From Cupriavidus taiwanensis (GTDB taxonomy: Bacteria > Pseudomonadota > Gammaproteobacteria > Burkholderiales > Burkholderiaceae), in assembly GCF_900250115.1 (NCBI RefSeq), contig NZ_LT984804.1, forward strand, positions 2,433,301-2,497,300: a stretch of 64,000 bases of DNA, written 5' to 3'. Under the pieces are notes generated by a model, which ran no database searches, was not told where the DNA came from, and saw only the letters and a program-made list of their open reading frames with translations. The position numbers were made by a program, and so were the translations under genes. Of this stretch, positions 50,894-61,555 are shown in pieces (position 1 is the stretch's first letter; each line of letters opens with the position of its first letter).

Positions 50894-52315
50894 ATGCCCC
50901 CCCCCAAGACGCTATACCAGAAGCTGGTCGACGCGCACACCGTCGCCAGGATCGACGACGACAACGTGCTGCTGTACTGCGACCTGCACCTGATGAACGA
51001 GTACACCAGCCCGCAGGCCTTCGCCGGGCTGCACGAACAGCAGCGCGGCGTGATGGTGCCCGGCCAGAACGTTGCGGTGGTCAGCCATATCATCCCGACC
51101 CATCCCGGCGCAATCCGCGTGTTCGCCGACCCGGCCTCGGCGCTGCAGGCCACCAACCTGCACGCCAACTGCGCGCGCCATGGCATCCCGCTGTTCGACA
51201 CCAACGATGCGCTGCAGGGCATCGAGCACGTGGTCGCCCCCGAGCACGGCATGATCCGCCCCGGCATGGTGGTGATCTGCGGCGACAGCCATACCACCAC
51301 CTATGGCGCGCTTGGCGCGCTCGGCTTCGGCATCGGCACCTCCGAGGTCGAACACGTGCTGGCCACGCAGACGCTGGTCTACCGCATGGCCCGCACCATG
51401 CGCATCCGCGTCGACGGCACGCTGCCCACCGGCACCACCGCCAAGGATCTGATCCTGAAGATCATCGGCGCGATCGGCGCGCAAGGCGCGCGCGGCTATG
51501 TGGTGGAGTACTGCGGCACGGCGATTCGCGCGCTGAGCGTCGAGGCGCGCTTCACGCTGTGCAACATGACCGTCGAGGCGGCCGCGCGCGGCGCGCTGAT
51601 CGCACCCGACGCGGCGGCCACCGACTACGTGCTGCGCCGCGCGCCGGACATCGCCGGCCTGCAGAGAGACGCCGCCCTTGCCTACTGGGGCACGCTGCAC
51701 AGCGACGCCGATGCCGTGTTCGACATGGAATTCTCGTTCGATGCCGGCGAGATCGAACCGTACGTGACCTGGGGCACCAGCCCGGACCAGGTGCTGCCGG
51801 TCTCCGGCACGATCCCGTTTGCCGAAGCGCAGATCGACGAGGCCGAGCAGCGCTCGGTCGAGCGCGCGCTCGCGTACACGCAATTGCAGCCCGGCGCGGC
51901 GCTGGCTGGCACTGCGATCCAGCATGTCTTCATCGGCTCTTGCACCAACGGCCGCATCGAAGACCTGCGCGCGGTGGCCAATGTGGTGCGCGGGCGCAAG
52001 GTGGCCCAGGGGGTGCGGGCCATGGTGGTGCCGGGCTCGGGCGCGGTCAAGGCGCAGGCCGAACGCGAGGGGCTGGCCGGCATCCTGATCGACGCCGGCT
52101 TCGAATGGCGGCAACCGGGCTGCTCGATGTGCCTGGCAATGAACGACGACGTGCTCGCCGACGGCGTGCGCTGCGCCTCCACCACCAACCGCAACTTCGA
52201 GGGCCGGCAAGGGCGCGGCGCCATCACCCACCTGATGAGTCCCGCCATGGCCGCCGCCGCCGCGGTCACCGGCGTCATCACCGACGTCCGCAAGCTGGAG
52301 ACCATTCATGCCTGA
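50894..52315 (+). CDS. aconitase-family (LeuC-like) hydro-lyase large subunit
   Basis: A 473-residue large subunit of the isopropylmalate isomerase / homoaconitase family. It has LHLMNEYTSPQAF near the N-terminus, CGDSHTTTYGALGALGFGIGTSEVEHVLATQTL, and the [4Fe-4S] Cys groups in FIGSCTNGRIEDL and GCSMCLAMN. The family-typical VHEVTSPQAF reads MNEYTSPQAF here, a difference from canonical LeuC. It overlaps the small subunit gene by 8 bases. Context (Bug receptor, LysR) suggests a catabolic paralogue acting on an imported hydroxyacid, such as a citramalate- or malate-type substrate, rather than leucine synthesis. Confidence 0.86.
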   Translation: MPPPKTLYQKLVDAHTVARIDDDNVLLYCDLHLMNEYTSPQAFAGLHEQQRGVMVPGQNVAVVSHIIPTHPGAIRVFADPASALQATNLHANCARHGIPLFDTNDALQGIEHVVAPEHGMIRPGMVVICGDSHTTTYGALGALGFGIGTSEVEHVLATQTLVYRMARTMRIRVDGTLPTGTTAKDLILKIIGAIGAQGARGYVVEYCGTAIRALSVEARFTLCNMTVEAAARGALIAPDAAATDYVLRRAPDIAGLQRDAALAYWGTLHSDADAVFDMEFSFDAGEIEPYVTWGTSPDQVLPVSGTIPFAEAQIDEAEQRSVERALAYTQLQPGAALAGTAIQHVFIGSCTNGRIEDLRAVANVVRGRKVAQGVRAMVVPGSGAVKAQAEREGLAGILIDAGFEWRQPGCSMCLAMNDDVLADGVRCASTTNRNFEGRQGRGAITHLMSPAMAAAAAVTGVITDVRKLETIHA

Positions 52316-52952
52316 ACCCACCTGCATCCACGGCAAAGCCGCCGCGATCCGCTTCGAGAACCTCGACACCGACCAGATCATTCCCAAGCAGTTCCTGCGC
52401 GGGATCGACAAGTCCGGCCTGGCGCAGGGCATCCTGTACGACCACCGCTTCGACGCCAGCGGCGCGCCGCGCCCGGACTTCGTGCTGAACCGCCCCGAAT
52501 ACGCCGGCACCAGCATCCTGGTGGGCGGCGCCAACTTCGGCTGCGGCTCCAGCCGCGAGCATGCCGTGTGGGGCCTGCAGCAATTCGGCATCCGCGCCGT
52601 GATCGCGCCGAGCTTCGGCGAGATCTTCTACTCCAACGCGATGAACAACCGGCTGCTGCTGGTGATGCTGCCGCGCGAGGTCATCGAGCGCTTGATGGAC
52701 GCCGTGGACGCGGACAGCCGCAACACCGTCAGCATCGACCTTGATGCCATGCGCGTGCGCACGCCTGCCGGCGAGCACGCGTTTGCACTGTCGGCACGCC
52801 ATCGCCGCATGTTTATCGAAGGGCTCGACATGATCGGCCTGTCGCTGCGCCAGCGCGGCGAGATCGAGCAGTTCACGGCGCAGTACTGGTCCGCGTTTCC
52901 GTGGACGCAAAACTTGGCCGCGCGCACGCGCGCACGACTCGGCCGCACCTGA
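52308..52952 (+). CDS. aconitase-family (LeuD-like) hydro-lyase small subunit
   Basis: A 214-residue swivel-domain subunit that pairs with the LeuC-like protein. It has FENLDTDQIIPKQFLRGIDKSGLAQGILYDHRF, then GGANFGCGSSREHAVWGLQQFGIRAVIAPSFGEIFYSNAMNNRLL with the substrate-binding GSSREHA loop. Starts inside the end of the large-subunit gene. Length and motifs match bacterial LeuD; substrate undecided as for the large subunit. Confidence 0.88.
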   Translation: MPEPTCIHGKAAAIRFENLDTDQIIPKQFLRGIDKSGLAQGILYDHRFDASGAPRPDFVLNRPEYAGTSILVGGANFGCGSSREHAVWGLQQFGIRAVIAPSFGEIFYSNAMNNRLLLVMLPREVIERLMDAVDADSRNTVSIDLDAMRVRTPAGEHAFALSARHRRMFIEGLDMIGLSLRQRGEIEQFTAQYWSAFPWTQNLAARTRARLGRT

Positions 52953-53053
52953 GCACACCGCCTCCAGCGTGTCGCCGCCACGGCGACACGCCTGCCCGCC
53001 GGGAACGACAGGGAACCCCATCCCGCATTTCGTTCCCAACCTCCCTGCTTCGT

Positions 53054-53067
53054 TTGATGCCAGTCAA
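53054..53067 (+). promoter_or_regulatory. FNR/Dnr-type box upstream of nirS
   Basis: TTGAT-GCCA-GTCAA matches the anaerobic/NO-responsive CRP-FNR consensus TTGAT-N4-ATCAA at 9 of 10 positions. A CATGAT -10-like hexamer at 53090-53095 places the box centre about 41.5 bases before a start near 53102, the class II activator geometry. It points to FNR-, Dnr- or Nnr-type control of the nir operon. Confidence 0.7.
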
Positions 53068-53105
53068 TCCCATGTCGGCAGTGTGTGCGCATGATCGCCA
53101 CATGA

Positions 53106-54851
<1,746 letters not shown>

Positions 54852-54927
54852 GCCCGCGCCCTCGCTGCGCCCCGGCGCGGCGAGGGCCGCCGGCGTCCCC
54901 CGCGTTCCCTCCATGGAGAAATGCATC

Positions 54928-55251
54928 ATGCGAACACAACCCGCGCTGCGTGCGCTGCTGGCAGCGTCCGGCTGCCTGCTGACGTTCGGCACGGCAATGC
55001 CGGCACATGCCAGCCAGGCCCTGGCATCGAGCAAGGCCTGCCTGGCGTGCCATGCCACCGACAAGAAGCTGGTCGGCCCCGCCTTCCAGGACATCAAGGG
55101 CAAGTACACCGGCAGGAAGGACGCGCAGGCACAGATGGTCCAGTCCATCCTGAAGGGCAGCAGCGGCCGCTGGGGCCCGGTGCCGATGCCAGCCAACGCG
55201 GTCAGCGAGGCCGACGCCAACACGCTGGCCAAATGGATCCTTTCCCTCTGA
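54928..55251 (+). CDS. nirM: cytochrome c-551
   Basis: A 107-residue monohaem class I cytochrome with a signal peptide ending PAHA-SQ. Haem site CLACH (Cys38, Cys41, His42); Met87 in GPVPMPANAV is the sixth ligand. It matches the c-551 electron donor of NirS. Start ATG 54928, after GGAGA; an in-frame ATG at 54913 would add five residues. The next gene starts 6 bases after its stop. Confidence 0.92.
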   Translation: MRTQPALRALLAASGCLLTFGTAMPAHASQALASSKACLACHATDKKLVGPAFQDIKGKYTGRKDAQAQMVQSILKGSSGRWGPVPMPANAVSEADANTLAKWILSL

Positions 55252-55256
55252 GCCGC

Positions 55257-55607
55257 ATGGGATGGCACCGTGCCGCGGCCGCGGCGCTGGTCGCCACAGC
55301 CTGCGCCGGCGCACTCGCCGCGGCGCAGCCGCCCGCGCCGGCACGGCAGGCGCAACTGGCGCACTGGCTGCGCGACGACTGCGGCGCCTGCCACGGCATG
55401 ACCTTGCGCGGCGGGCTGGGCCCGCCGCTGACACCCGCAAGCCTTGCAGGCAAGCCGCCCGATGGCCTCGCGGCCACGGTGCTGTACGGCCGGCCCGGCA
55501 CGGCGATGCCGCCCTGGCAACCTTTCATGACGCAGGATGAAGCCCGATGGCTGATCGATCGACTGCAGGCCGGCCAGCCGCCGGCCGTCATGCCGCAAGG
55601 CAACTGA
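55257..55607 (+). CDS. nirC: c-type cytochrome NirC
   Basis: A 116-residue periplasmic monohaem cytochrome with signal peptide MGWHRAAAAALVATACAGAL and haem site CGACH (Cys42, Cys45, His46). Its position and size between nirM and nirF match NirC, which helps NirS maturation or donates electrons. Candidate sixth ligand Met in GTAMPPW. The stop overlaps the nirF ATG as TGATG (55605-55609). The ATG at 55233 inside nirM is a less likely start. Confidence 0.87.
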   Translation: MGWHRAAAAALVATACAGALAAAQPPAPARQAQLAHWLRDDCGACHGMTLRGGLGPPLTPASLAGKPPDGLAATVLYGRPGTAMPPWQPFMTQDEARWLIDRLQAGQPPAVMPQGN

Positions 55608-56782
55608 TGCGCGGGCTGGCCGCGGCGGCATGCAGTGTCCTCTTAGCCGTGCTCGCCGCCGGGTGCGCCGGCACCGTGCGCGGCACCGGCGACCTCGGCG
55701 TGGTGGTGGAGCGCGCCGCAGGCCGGCTGCAGATCATCGAGACCACCGGCATGACCCGACTGGCCACGGTCGCAGGGCTGGGCGACCTGTCCCACGCCAG
55801 CGTGGTGTTCTCGCGCGATGCCCGCTACGCCTATGTGTTCGGCCGCGATGGCGGCCTGACGCGGGTCGACCTGCTCAACGCCCGTGTCACCCACCGCGTG
55901 CTGCAGGCCGGCAACAGCATCGGCGGCGCGATCTCGCAGGATGGCCGCGTGGTCGCCGCGCAGAACTATGCGCCGGGCGGCATCCGGCTGTTCGACGCCC
56001 AGACGCTGGCGCCGCTGGCAGACCTGCCGGCGATCGGCAGCGACGGGCGCCGCGCCAAGGTGGTCGGGCTGGCCGACCTGCCCGGCCGGCGCTTTGCCGC
56101 CAGCCTGTTCGAATCCGGCGAAATCTGGATCATCGACGCCGGCGATCCGCGTCATCCGCAAGTGGCCCGCCTGCCCGCCGGCCGCGAGCCTTACGACGGG
56201 CTGGTCACGCCCGACGGCCGCTGGTACCTGGCGGGCCTGTTCGGCGAAGACGGCCTGGCGCTGGTCGACCTGTGGCAGGCGCCGCCGCAGGCGCGCCGCA
56301 TCCTGTCCGGCTACGGCCGCGGCAATGCGCCACTGCCGGTCTATAAGATGCCGCACCTGCGCGGCTGGGCCATGGCGCAGGGCATGGCGTGGCTGCCGGC
56401 GATCGGGCGCCATGAAGTGCTGGTGGCCGACCCCGCCCACGGCTGGCGCGAGGCGGCGCGCGTGGCGCTGGCGGGCCAGCCGGTATTCGCCATGGCGCGG
56501 CCGGACGGGCGCCAGGTGTGGGTCAATTTCGCCTTTCCGCACAACGACACCGTGCAGGTGATCGACACCGCCACGCGCCAGGTGGTTCGCACCCTGCGCC
56601 CCTGCCGCGGCGTGCTGCACATGGAATTCACGCCCAAGGGCGAGGCGCTGTGGCTGTCCTGCCGCGACGACAACCGCGTCGAGGTCTACGACACCGGCAC
56701 CCTCGAACGCCTGGCCACGCTGCCGGCCGACAACCCCAGCGGCATCTTCTTCACCGCGCGCGCGCAGCGCTTCGGCATGTAG
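55607..56782 (+). CDS. nirF: haem d1 biosynthesis lipoprotein NirF
   Basis: A 391-residue NirS/NirN-like propeller without a c-haem domain. The N-terminus ends in a lipobox LAAGC (MRGLAAAACSVLLAVLAAGC), so it is a periplasmic lipoprotein, as shown for NirF of other denitrifiers. NirF works at a late step of haem d1 synthesis before NirN and insertion into NirS. Repeats of about 40 residues (DLGVVVERAAGRLQIIETTG ... SRDARYAYVFGRDGG) make up the propeller. Start overlaps the nirC stop. Confidence 0.94.
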   Translation: MRGLAAAACSVLLAVLAAGCAGTVRGTGDLGVVVERAAGRLQIIETTGMTRLATVAGLGDLSHASVVFSRDARYAYVFGRDGGLTRVDLLNARVTHRVLQAGNSIGGAISQDGRVVAAQNYAPGGIRLFDAQTLAPLADLPAIGSDGRRAKVVGLADLPGRRFAASLFESGEIWIIDAGDPRHPQVARLPAGREPYDGLVTPDGRWYLAGLFGEDGLALVDLWQAPPQARRILSGYGRGNAPLPVYKMPHLRGWAMAQGMAWLPAIGRHEVLVADPAHGWREAARVALAGQPVFAMARPDGRQVWVNFAFPHNDTVQVIDTATRQVVRTLRPCRGVLHMEFTPKGEALWLSCRDDNRVEVYDTGTLERLATLPADNPSGIFFTARAQRFGM

Positions 56783-56790
56783 GGCCTGTC

Positions 56791-57780
56791 ATGTTCAACG
56801 AGCAAAGCCTCTATGACCAGCTGCAGCGCGGTTTCCCGCTGCAGCCGCGGCCCTACCAGGCGCTGGCCGCGAAAGCCGGGCTGTGCGAGCACGCGTTGCT
56901 GACCCTGCTGGCGCGCGATCTCGGCACCGGACGCATCAGCCGCGTCGGCGCGGTGTTCGCGCCGAATGTGATCGGCGTCAGCACGCTGGGCGCCCTGTCG
57001 GTGCCGGCGGCGCAGCTGGACCGCGTGGCGGCGCGCGTCAGCGCCTGCGCGGCGGTCAGCCACAACTACGCGCGCAGCGGCCACCGGTACAACCTGTGGT
57101 TTGTCGCGGGCGCGCGCGAGCGCGGCATGCTCGATGCCACGCTGGCGTCGATCGGCGACCTCACCGGCCTGGCGCCGCTGGACCTGCCGATGGCACGCGA
57201 GTACCACATCGACCTGGGCTTTCCGCTGGCGCGCCAGCACGGCACCCGCCCGCGCCGGTCCGCCGGGCTGGCGGCGCCGGCCACCGCGCTGGCGCTGGAC
57301 GACGATGCCTGGCGCCTGGTCGCCGCGCTGGAAGCCGGCCTGCCGCTGACGCCGCGCCCGTTCCATGCGCTGGCCAGGCAGGCGCGCCTGGGCGTGCCGC
57401 AGGTGCTCGAGCGGCTGGCGCAATGGTCGGCGCAGGGTGTGATCCGGCGCCTGGGGGTGGTGCTGCGCCACGGGCGCTTCGGCTACCGCCACAACGCCAT
57501 GTGTGTCTGGGACGTGCCGGACGCCCGCGTCGATGCCATCGGCGCGCGGCTGGCGCGGCAGCCGCGCGTGACCCTGTGCTACCGGCGCGAGCGCCGGCTG
57601 CCGGACTGGCCCTACAACCTGTTCGCGATGATCCACGCCCGCAGCGCGCAGGACCTGCAGCCCGCACTGGCGCAGGTCCGCGCCGCCGCCGGCCTGGAGC
57701 AGGTGCCGGGCACGGTGCTGGTCGGCACGCATTGCTACAAGCAGCGCGGCACGCGCTACGCCACCCAGGTGCCGGCATGA
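56791..57780 (+). CDS. nirDL: sirohaem decarboxylase, fused NirD-NirL
   Basis: 329 residues with two Lrp/AsnC-like sirohaem decarboxylase modules: residues 1-150 (LQRGFPLQPRPYQALAAKAGL, RISRVGAVFAPNVIGVSTLGA) and 165-329 (ALEAGLPLTPRPFHALARQARLG, IRRLGVVLRHGRFGYRHNAMCVWDVP). With NirG and NirH it decarboxylates sirohaem to 12,18-didecarboxysirohaem. In Pseudomonas nirD and nirL are separate; here they are one gene, as in Paracoccus-type clusters. Overlaps nirG by ATGA. Confidence 0.92.
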   Translation: MFNEQSLYDQLQRGFPLQPRPYQALAAKAGLCEHALLTLLARDLGTGRISRVGAVFAPNVIGVSTLGALSVPAAQLDRVAARVSACAAVSHNYARSGHRYNLWFVAGARERGMLDATLASIGDLTGLAPLDLPMAREYHIDLGFPLARQHGTRPRRSAGLAAPATALALDDDAWRLVAALEAGLPLTPRPFHALARQARLGVPQVLERLAQWSAQGVIRRLGVVLRHGRFGYRHNAMCVWDVPDARVDAIGARLARQPRVTLCYRRERRLPDWPYNLFAMIHARSAQDLQPALAQVRAAAGLEQVPGTVLVGTHCYKQRGTRYATQVPA

Positions 57781-58286
57781 CAACCACCGGCACCTCCTGC
57801 GACGCCATCGATCCATCCGTTTCCCCCGATGCGGTCGATCGACTCGATGCGCTCGACCGCCGCATCATCAACGCCCTGCAGCGCGGCCTGCCACTGGTGC
57901 CGCGTCCGTACGCCGAAGCCGCCGCGGCGCTCGGCATCACCGAGGCCGTGCTGCTGGAGCGGCTGCGCGCGCTGCTGGCCGGCGGCGTGCTGACGCGCTT
58001 CGGCCCGCTGTACCAGGTCGAGCGGGCGGGTGGCAGCTTCGTGTTGTGCGCCTGCCATGCGCCGGCGGCACGGATGGAAGCCATCATCGCCGCCATCAAC
58101 GCCCACCCCGAGGTCGCGCACCACTATGCGCGCACCCACCACCTGAACCTGTGGTTCGTGCTGGCGGTGGCGCTGCCTGAGCAGGTCGCGCCGGTGCTTG
58201 CGCGCATCGCCGCGGCGGCCGGCGTCGAGGTGTTGCCGTTTCCCAAGGAACGCGAGTTCTTCGTCAACCTCTATCTGCCCGCCTGA
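57777..58286 (+). CDS. nirG: sirohaem decarboxylase subunit NirG
   Basis: A 169-residue single-module Lrp/AsnC-like protein: LDRRIINALQRGLPLVPRPYAEAAAALGITEAVLLERLRALLAGGVLTRFGPLYQVER, then HPEVAHHYARTHHLNLWFVLA and FPKEREFFVNLYLPA. The ferredoxin-like C-domain and conserved His mark the sirohaem decarboxylase family. It has an extra 25-residue polar N-terminus. Overlaps nirDL (ATGA) and nirH (TGATG), so the set is probably made stoichiometrically. Confidence 0.92.
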   Translation: MTTTGTSCDAIDPSVSPDAVDRLDALDRRIINALQRGLPLVPRPYAEAAAALGITEAVLLERLRALLAGGVLTRFGPLYQVERAGGSFVLCACHAPAARMEAIIAAINAHPEVAHHYARTHHLNLWFVLAVALPEQVAPVLARIAAAAGVEVLPFPKEREFFVNLYLPA

Positions 58287-58807
58287 TGCCCGACGCTGTC
58301 GCCGCTACCGACCCCACTGACCTGGCGCTGATCCGCGCCACCCAGGCCGGCCTGCCGCTGGTATCGGCCCCCTACGCCGCGGTCGCCGCCGGACTCGGCC
58401 TGACCGAGGCGGAAGTGATAGCGCGGCTGGCGGCGATGCAGGCGCGCGGCGTGCTGCGCCGCATCGCCGCCGTGCCCAACCACTACCGCCTCGGCTGGCG
58501 CGCCAACGGCATGACCGTATGGGATGTCGACGACGCCAGCATCGATGCGCTCGGCGCGCGCGTCGGCGCCCTGCCCTTTGTCAGCCATTGCTACCGGCGT
58601 CCGCGCCGCTTGCCGCACTGGCCCTACAACCTGTTCGCGATGGTCCATGCCCGCTCGCGCGCAGAGGCCGCGCCGCAGGTCGCCGCGATCGCGGCACTGC
58701 TGGGCGACGCCTGCCGCGCGCACGACGTGCTGTGGTCCACCCGCGTGCTGAAGAAAACCGGGCTGCGGCTGCCGCCACCCGGCGCGAACCCCAACCCCGA
58801 CCAATAG
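58286..58807 (+). CDS. nirH: sirohaem decarboxylase subunit NirH
   Basis: A 173-residue homologue of the second NirDL module: LIRATQAGLPLVSAPYAAVAAGLGLTEAEVIARLAAM, RRIAAVPNHYRLGWRANGMTVWDVDD and FVSHCYRRPRRLPHWPYNLFAMVHAR. The CYRRPRRLPHWPYNLFAM block is nearly the same as CYRRERRLPDWPYNLFAM in NirDL, which supports their origin by duplication. Starts at the nirG stop; nirJ begins 22 bases after. Confidence 0.92.
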   Translation: MPDAVAATDPTDLALIRATQAGLPLVSAPYAAVAAGLGLTEAEVIARLAAMQARGVLRRIAAVPNHYRLGWRANGMTVWDVDDASIDALGARVGALPFVSHCYRRPRRLPHWPYNLFAMVHARSRAEAAPQVAAIAALLGDACRAHDVLWSTRVLKKTGLRLPPPGANPNPDQ

Positions 58808-58829
58808 AAACCAACAGGAAGCCCCACCC

Positions 58830-59993
58830 ATGTTCCGCCTGTCCCGCTTCATGGAAGCCCTGCGCGATGACGGCCCGCTGCCGCCGCCGCGCCAGGCCGC
58901 CGGCCCGGTGGTGATCTGGAATCTGATCCGCCGCTGCAACCTGAACTGCCGACACTGCTACGCCACCTCCGCCGACACCGACTTCAAGGGCGAGCTCGAT
59001 ACCGCCGAAGCGCTGGACGTGCTGGGCCAGCTGCGCGAGGCGCGCGTGCCGGCGCTGATCCTGTCCGGCGGCGAGCCGCTGCTGCGACCCGACCTGTACG
59101 AGCTTGCCGGGCACGCGCGCGCGCTCGGCTTCCACCTGTCGCTGTCGTCCAACGGCACGCTGCTCGATGCCGGCCACGCGGCACGGCTGGCGGCGGCGGG
59201 TTTCGACTACGTCGGTGTCAGCCTCGACGGCCTGCCCGCCACGCATGACCGCTTCCGCCGCCACGACGGCGCCTTCGCGCAGGCGCTGGCGGGACTGCGC
59301 ACGGCGCGCGCGGCCGGGCTGCGCGTGGGCGTGCGCATGACGCTGACCGAAGCCAACGCGGCGCAGCTGCCCGAGCTGGTGGCGCTGGCCGGGCGCGAAG
59401 GCATCGACAAGTTCTACCTGTCGCACTTCAACTATGCCGGGCGCGCGCGCAGCCATCGCGCCGACGACGCGCGCCACGCGCGCACCCGCGCCGCGCTCGA
59501 CTGGCTGTTCGACCACGTCTGGGAGCGCGCGCGCCAGGGGCACGCGGGCGACTTCGTCACCGGCAACAACGACGCCGATGGCGTGTACCTGCTGTACTGG
59601 ATCGCCAGCCGCTTTCCGCACCGCGTCGCCGACATGCGCCGGCGGCTGGAGCGCTGGGGCGGCAACGCCACCGGCGTCGGCGTGGCCAATATCGACAATC
59701 TCGGCAACGTCCATCCCGATACGATGTGGTGGCACGTGACGCTGGGCAATGTGCGCCAGCGGCCGTTCGGCGAGATCTGGGCCGACCGCGCCGAGCCGCT
59801 GATGGCGGGCCTGGCCAGCACTCCCCGTCCGCTGCAGGGACGCTGCGCGGGCTGCGCGCACCGCGCCATCTGCAACGGCAATACGCGCGTGCGCGCCTTT
59901 GCGCTGACCGGCAATCCGTGGGCCGAGGATCCCGGCTGCTACCTGAGCGACGCCGAGATCGCGCACGCGCCGGACGTGGAGATCGCGGCATGA
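58830..59993 (+). CDS. nirJ: radical SAM haem d1 biosynthesis protein NirJ
   Basis: A 387-residue radical SAM enzyme with a SPASM-like C-terminus. The N-terminal [4Fe-4S] motif is Cys36-x3-Cys40-x2-Cys43 in RRCNLNCRHCYAT; LILSGGEPLLRPDLYELA follows. The C-terminal Cys group CAGCAHRAIC...C can hold a second cluster. NirJ replaces two propionate side chains of didecarboxysirohaem with oxo groups. Overlaps nirN by ATGA (59990-59993). Confidence 0.95.
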   Translation: MFRLSRFMEALRDDGPLPPPRQAAGPVVIWNLIRRCNLNCRHCYATSADTDFKGELDTAEALDVLGQLREARVPALILSGGEPLLRPDLYELAGHARALGFHLSLSSNGTLLDAGHAARLAAAGFDYVGVSLDGLPATHDRFRRHDGAFAQALAGLRTARAAGLRVGVRMTLTEANAAQLPELVALAGREGIDKFYLSHFNYAGRARSHRADDARHARTRAALDWLFDHVWERARQGHAGDFVTGNNDADGVYLLYWIASRFPHRVADMRRRLERWGGNATGVGVANIDNLGNVHPDTMWWHVTLGNVRQRPFGEIWADRAEPLMAGLASTPRPLQGRCAGCAHRAICNGNTRVRAFALTGNPWAEDPGCYLSDAEIAHAPDVEIAA

Positions 59994-61522
59994 CGGCCCT
60001 GATCCGATGGCTGGGCGTGCTGGCGCTGGTCTGGCTCGCGCGAGCCGCACCCGCCGGCGCATCCGCAGCCCAATCCGCCGCCGACCCGGCCGCGCTCTAC
60101 GGCCAGCACTGCGCCGCCTGCCATGGCGCCGACCGCCTCGGCGCGATGGGCCCGGCGCTGCTGCCGGAAAGCCTGGAGCGCCTGCGCGCCGGCGAGCTCG
60201 ACGCGGTGCTGCGCGACGGCCGTGCCGCCACGCAGATGCCGGCGTTCGCGGGCACGCTGGATGCGGCCGAACTGCAGGCACTGGCACGCTGGCTGCGTGC
60301 CGCGCCCGCCGCCGCGCCGCAGTGGGACGAGCGGGCCATCCGCGCCAGCCATATCGTGCACCACGCGCCCGCCAGCCTGCCGGCGCGGCCGGTGTTCAGC
60401 GCCGACCCGCAGAACCTGTTCGTCGTGGTGGAGGCGGGGAGCCATCACATGACCGTGCTCGACGGCGACCGGCTGGTGCCAATCCATCGCCTTGCCACGC
60501 GCTTCGCGCTGCATGGCGGGCCCAAGTTCAGCCGCGACGGCCGCTATGTCTACATGGCCAGCCGCGACGGCTGGGTCAGCAAGTACGACCTGTGGAACCT
60601 GGTTTATGTCGCCGAGATCCGGGTCGGCGTCAACACGCGCAACGTGGCGGTCAGCGATGACGGACGCTGGGTGCTGGCCGGCAACACGCTGCCGCGCACG
60701 CTGGTGCTGCTGCATGCCGATGACTTGTCGCTGGCGCGGGTGATCGAGGTCGCCGGGCGCAACGGCGGGCATTCGCGCGTATCCGCGGTCTACGATGCCG
60801 CGCCGCGCCACAGCTTTATCGCCGCGCTGAAGGATATCCCCGAGGTCTGGGAGCTTCCTTACGCCGACGCGGTGGGCGCGCCGCTGCCGTCTTCCGCCCT
60901 GCTGCGGCCGCGCGCGATCGCGCTGGACGAGGTGCTCGACGATTTCTTCTTCGACCAGCCGTACCGCCATATCCTGGGCGCCTCGCGCCAGGGTGGCGGG
61001 CAGGTGATAGACCTGGAGCGCGGGCGCAAGGTGGCATCGCTGGCGCTGGGCGGCATGCCGCACCTCGGCAGCGGCATCACCTGGCAGCGCGATGGCCGTG
61101 AAGTGATGGCCTCGCCCGATCTCGGCCAGGGGCGCATCACGGTGATCGACATGCAGGACTGGCACACCGTCGCCACGGTGCCGACCAACGGCCCGGGCTT
61201 CTTCCTGCGCAGCCACGAGCGCACGCCGTACGCCTGGGCCGACGCCATGATGAGCGCCCGGCGCGACACCCTGCAGGTCATCGACAAGCAAAGCCTGCGC
61301 GTGGTCGGTAGCGTCACGCCCAGTCCCGGTCGCACCGCCGCGCATGTCGAATTCACGCGCGACGGGCGCTACGCGCTGGTCAGCCTGATGGAGCGCGACG
61401 GCGCCATCGTGGTGTATGACGCCGCCACCTTGCAGGAGGTCAGGCGCCTGCCGATGGACAAGCCCATCGGCAAGTACAACGTATTCAACAAGACCACGCG
61501 CTCGGCCGGCACCAGCCACTGA
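59990..61522 (+). CDS. nirN: dihydro-haem d1 dehydrogenase NirN
   Basis: A 510-residue NirS paralogue with a signal peptide (residues 1-25), an N-terminal c-haem domain (CAACH: Cys41, Cys44, His45) and a propeller: HILGASRQGGGQVIDLERGRKVASLALGGMPHLGSGITWQ, then NGPGFFLRSHERTPYAWADAM. NirN introduces the last double bond of haem d1 in the periplasm and passes it to NirS. The context at the end of a complete d1 pathway separates it from a second NirS. Confidence 0.94.
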   Translation: MTALIRWLGVLALVWLARAAPAGASAAQSAADPAALYGQHCAACHGADRLGAMGPALLPESLERLRAGELDAVLRDGRAATQMPAFAGTLDAAELQALARWLRAAPAAAPQWDERAIRASHIVHHAPASLPARPVFSADPQNLFVVVEAGSHHMTVLDGDRLVPIHRLATRFALHGGPKFSRDGRYVYMASRDGWVSKYDLWNLVYVAEIRVGVNTRNVAVSDDGRWVLAGNTLPRTLVLLHADDLSLARVIEVAGRNGGHSRVSAVYDAAPRHSFIAALKDIPEVWELPYADAVGAPLPSSALLRPRAIALDEVLDDFFFDQPYRHILGASRQGGGQVIDLERGRKVASLALGGMPHLGSGITWQRDGREVMASPDLGQGRITVIDMQDWHTVATVPTNGPGFFLRSHERTPYAWADAMMSARRDTLQVIDKQSLRVVGSVTPSPGRTAAHVEFTRDGRYALVSLMERDGAIVVYDAATLQEVRRLPMDKPIGKYNVFNKTTRSAGTSH

Positions 61523-61555
61523 GCGCGTGGCGAGATCCCATTGCAGGAGTCAAAC

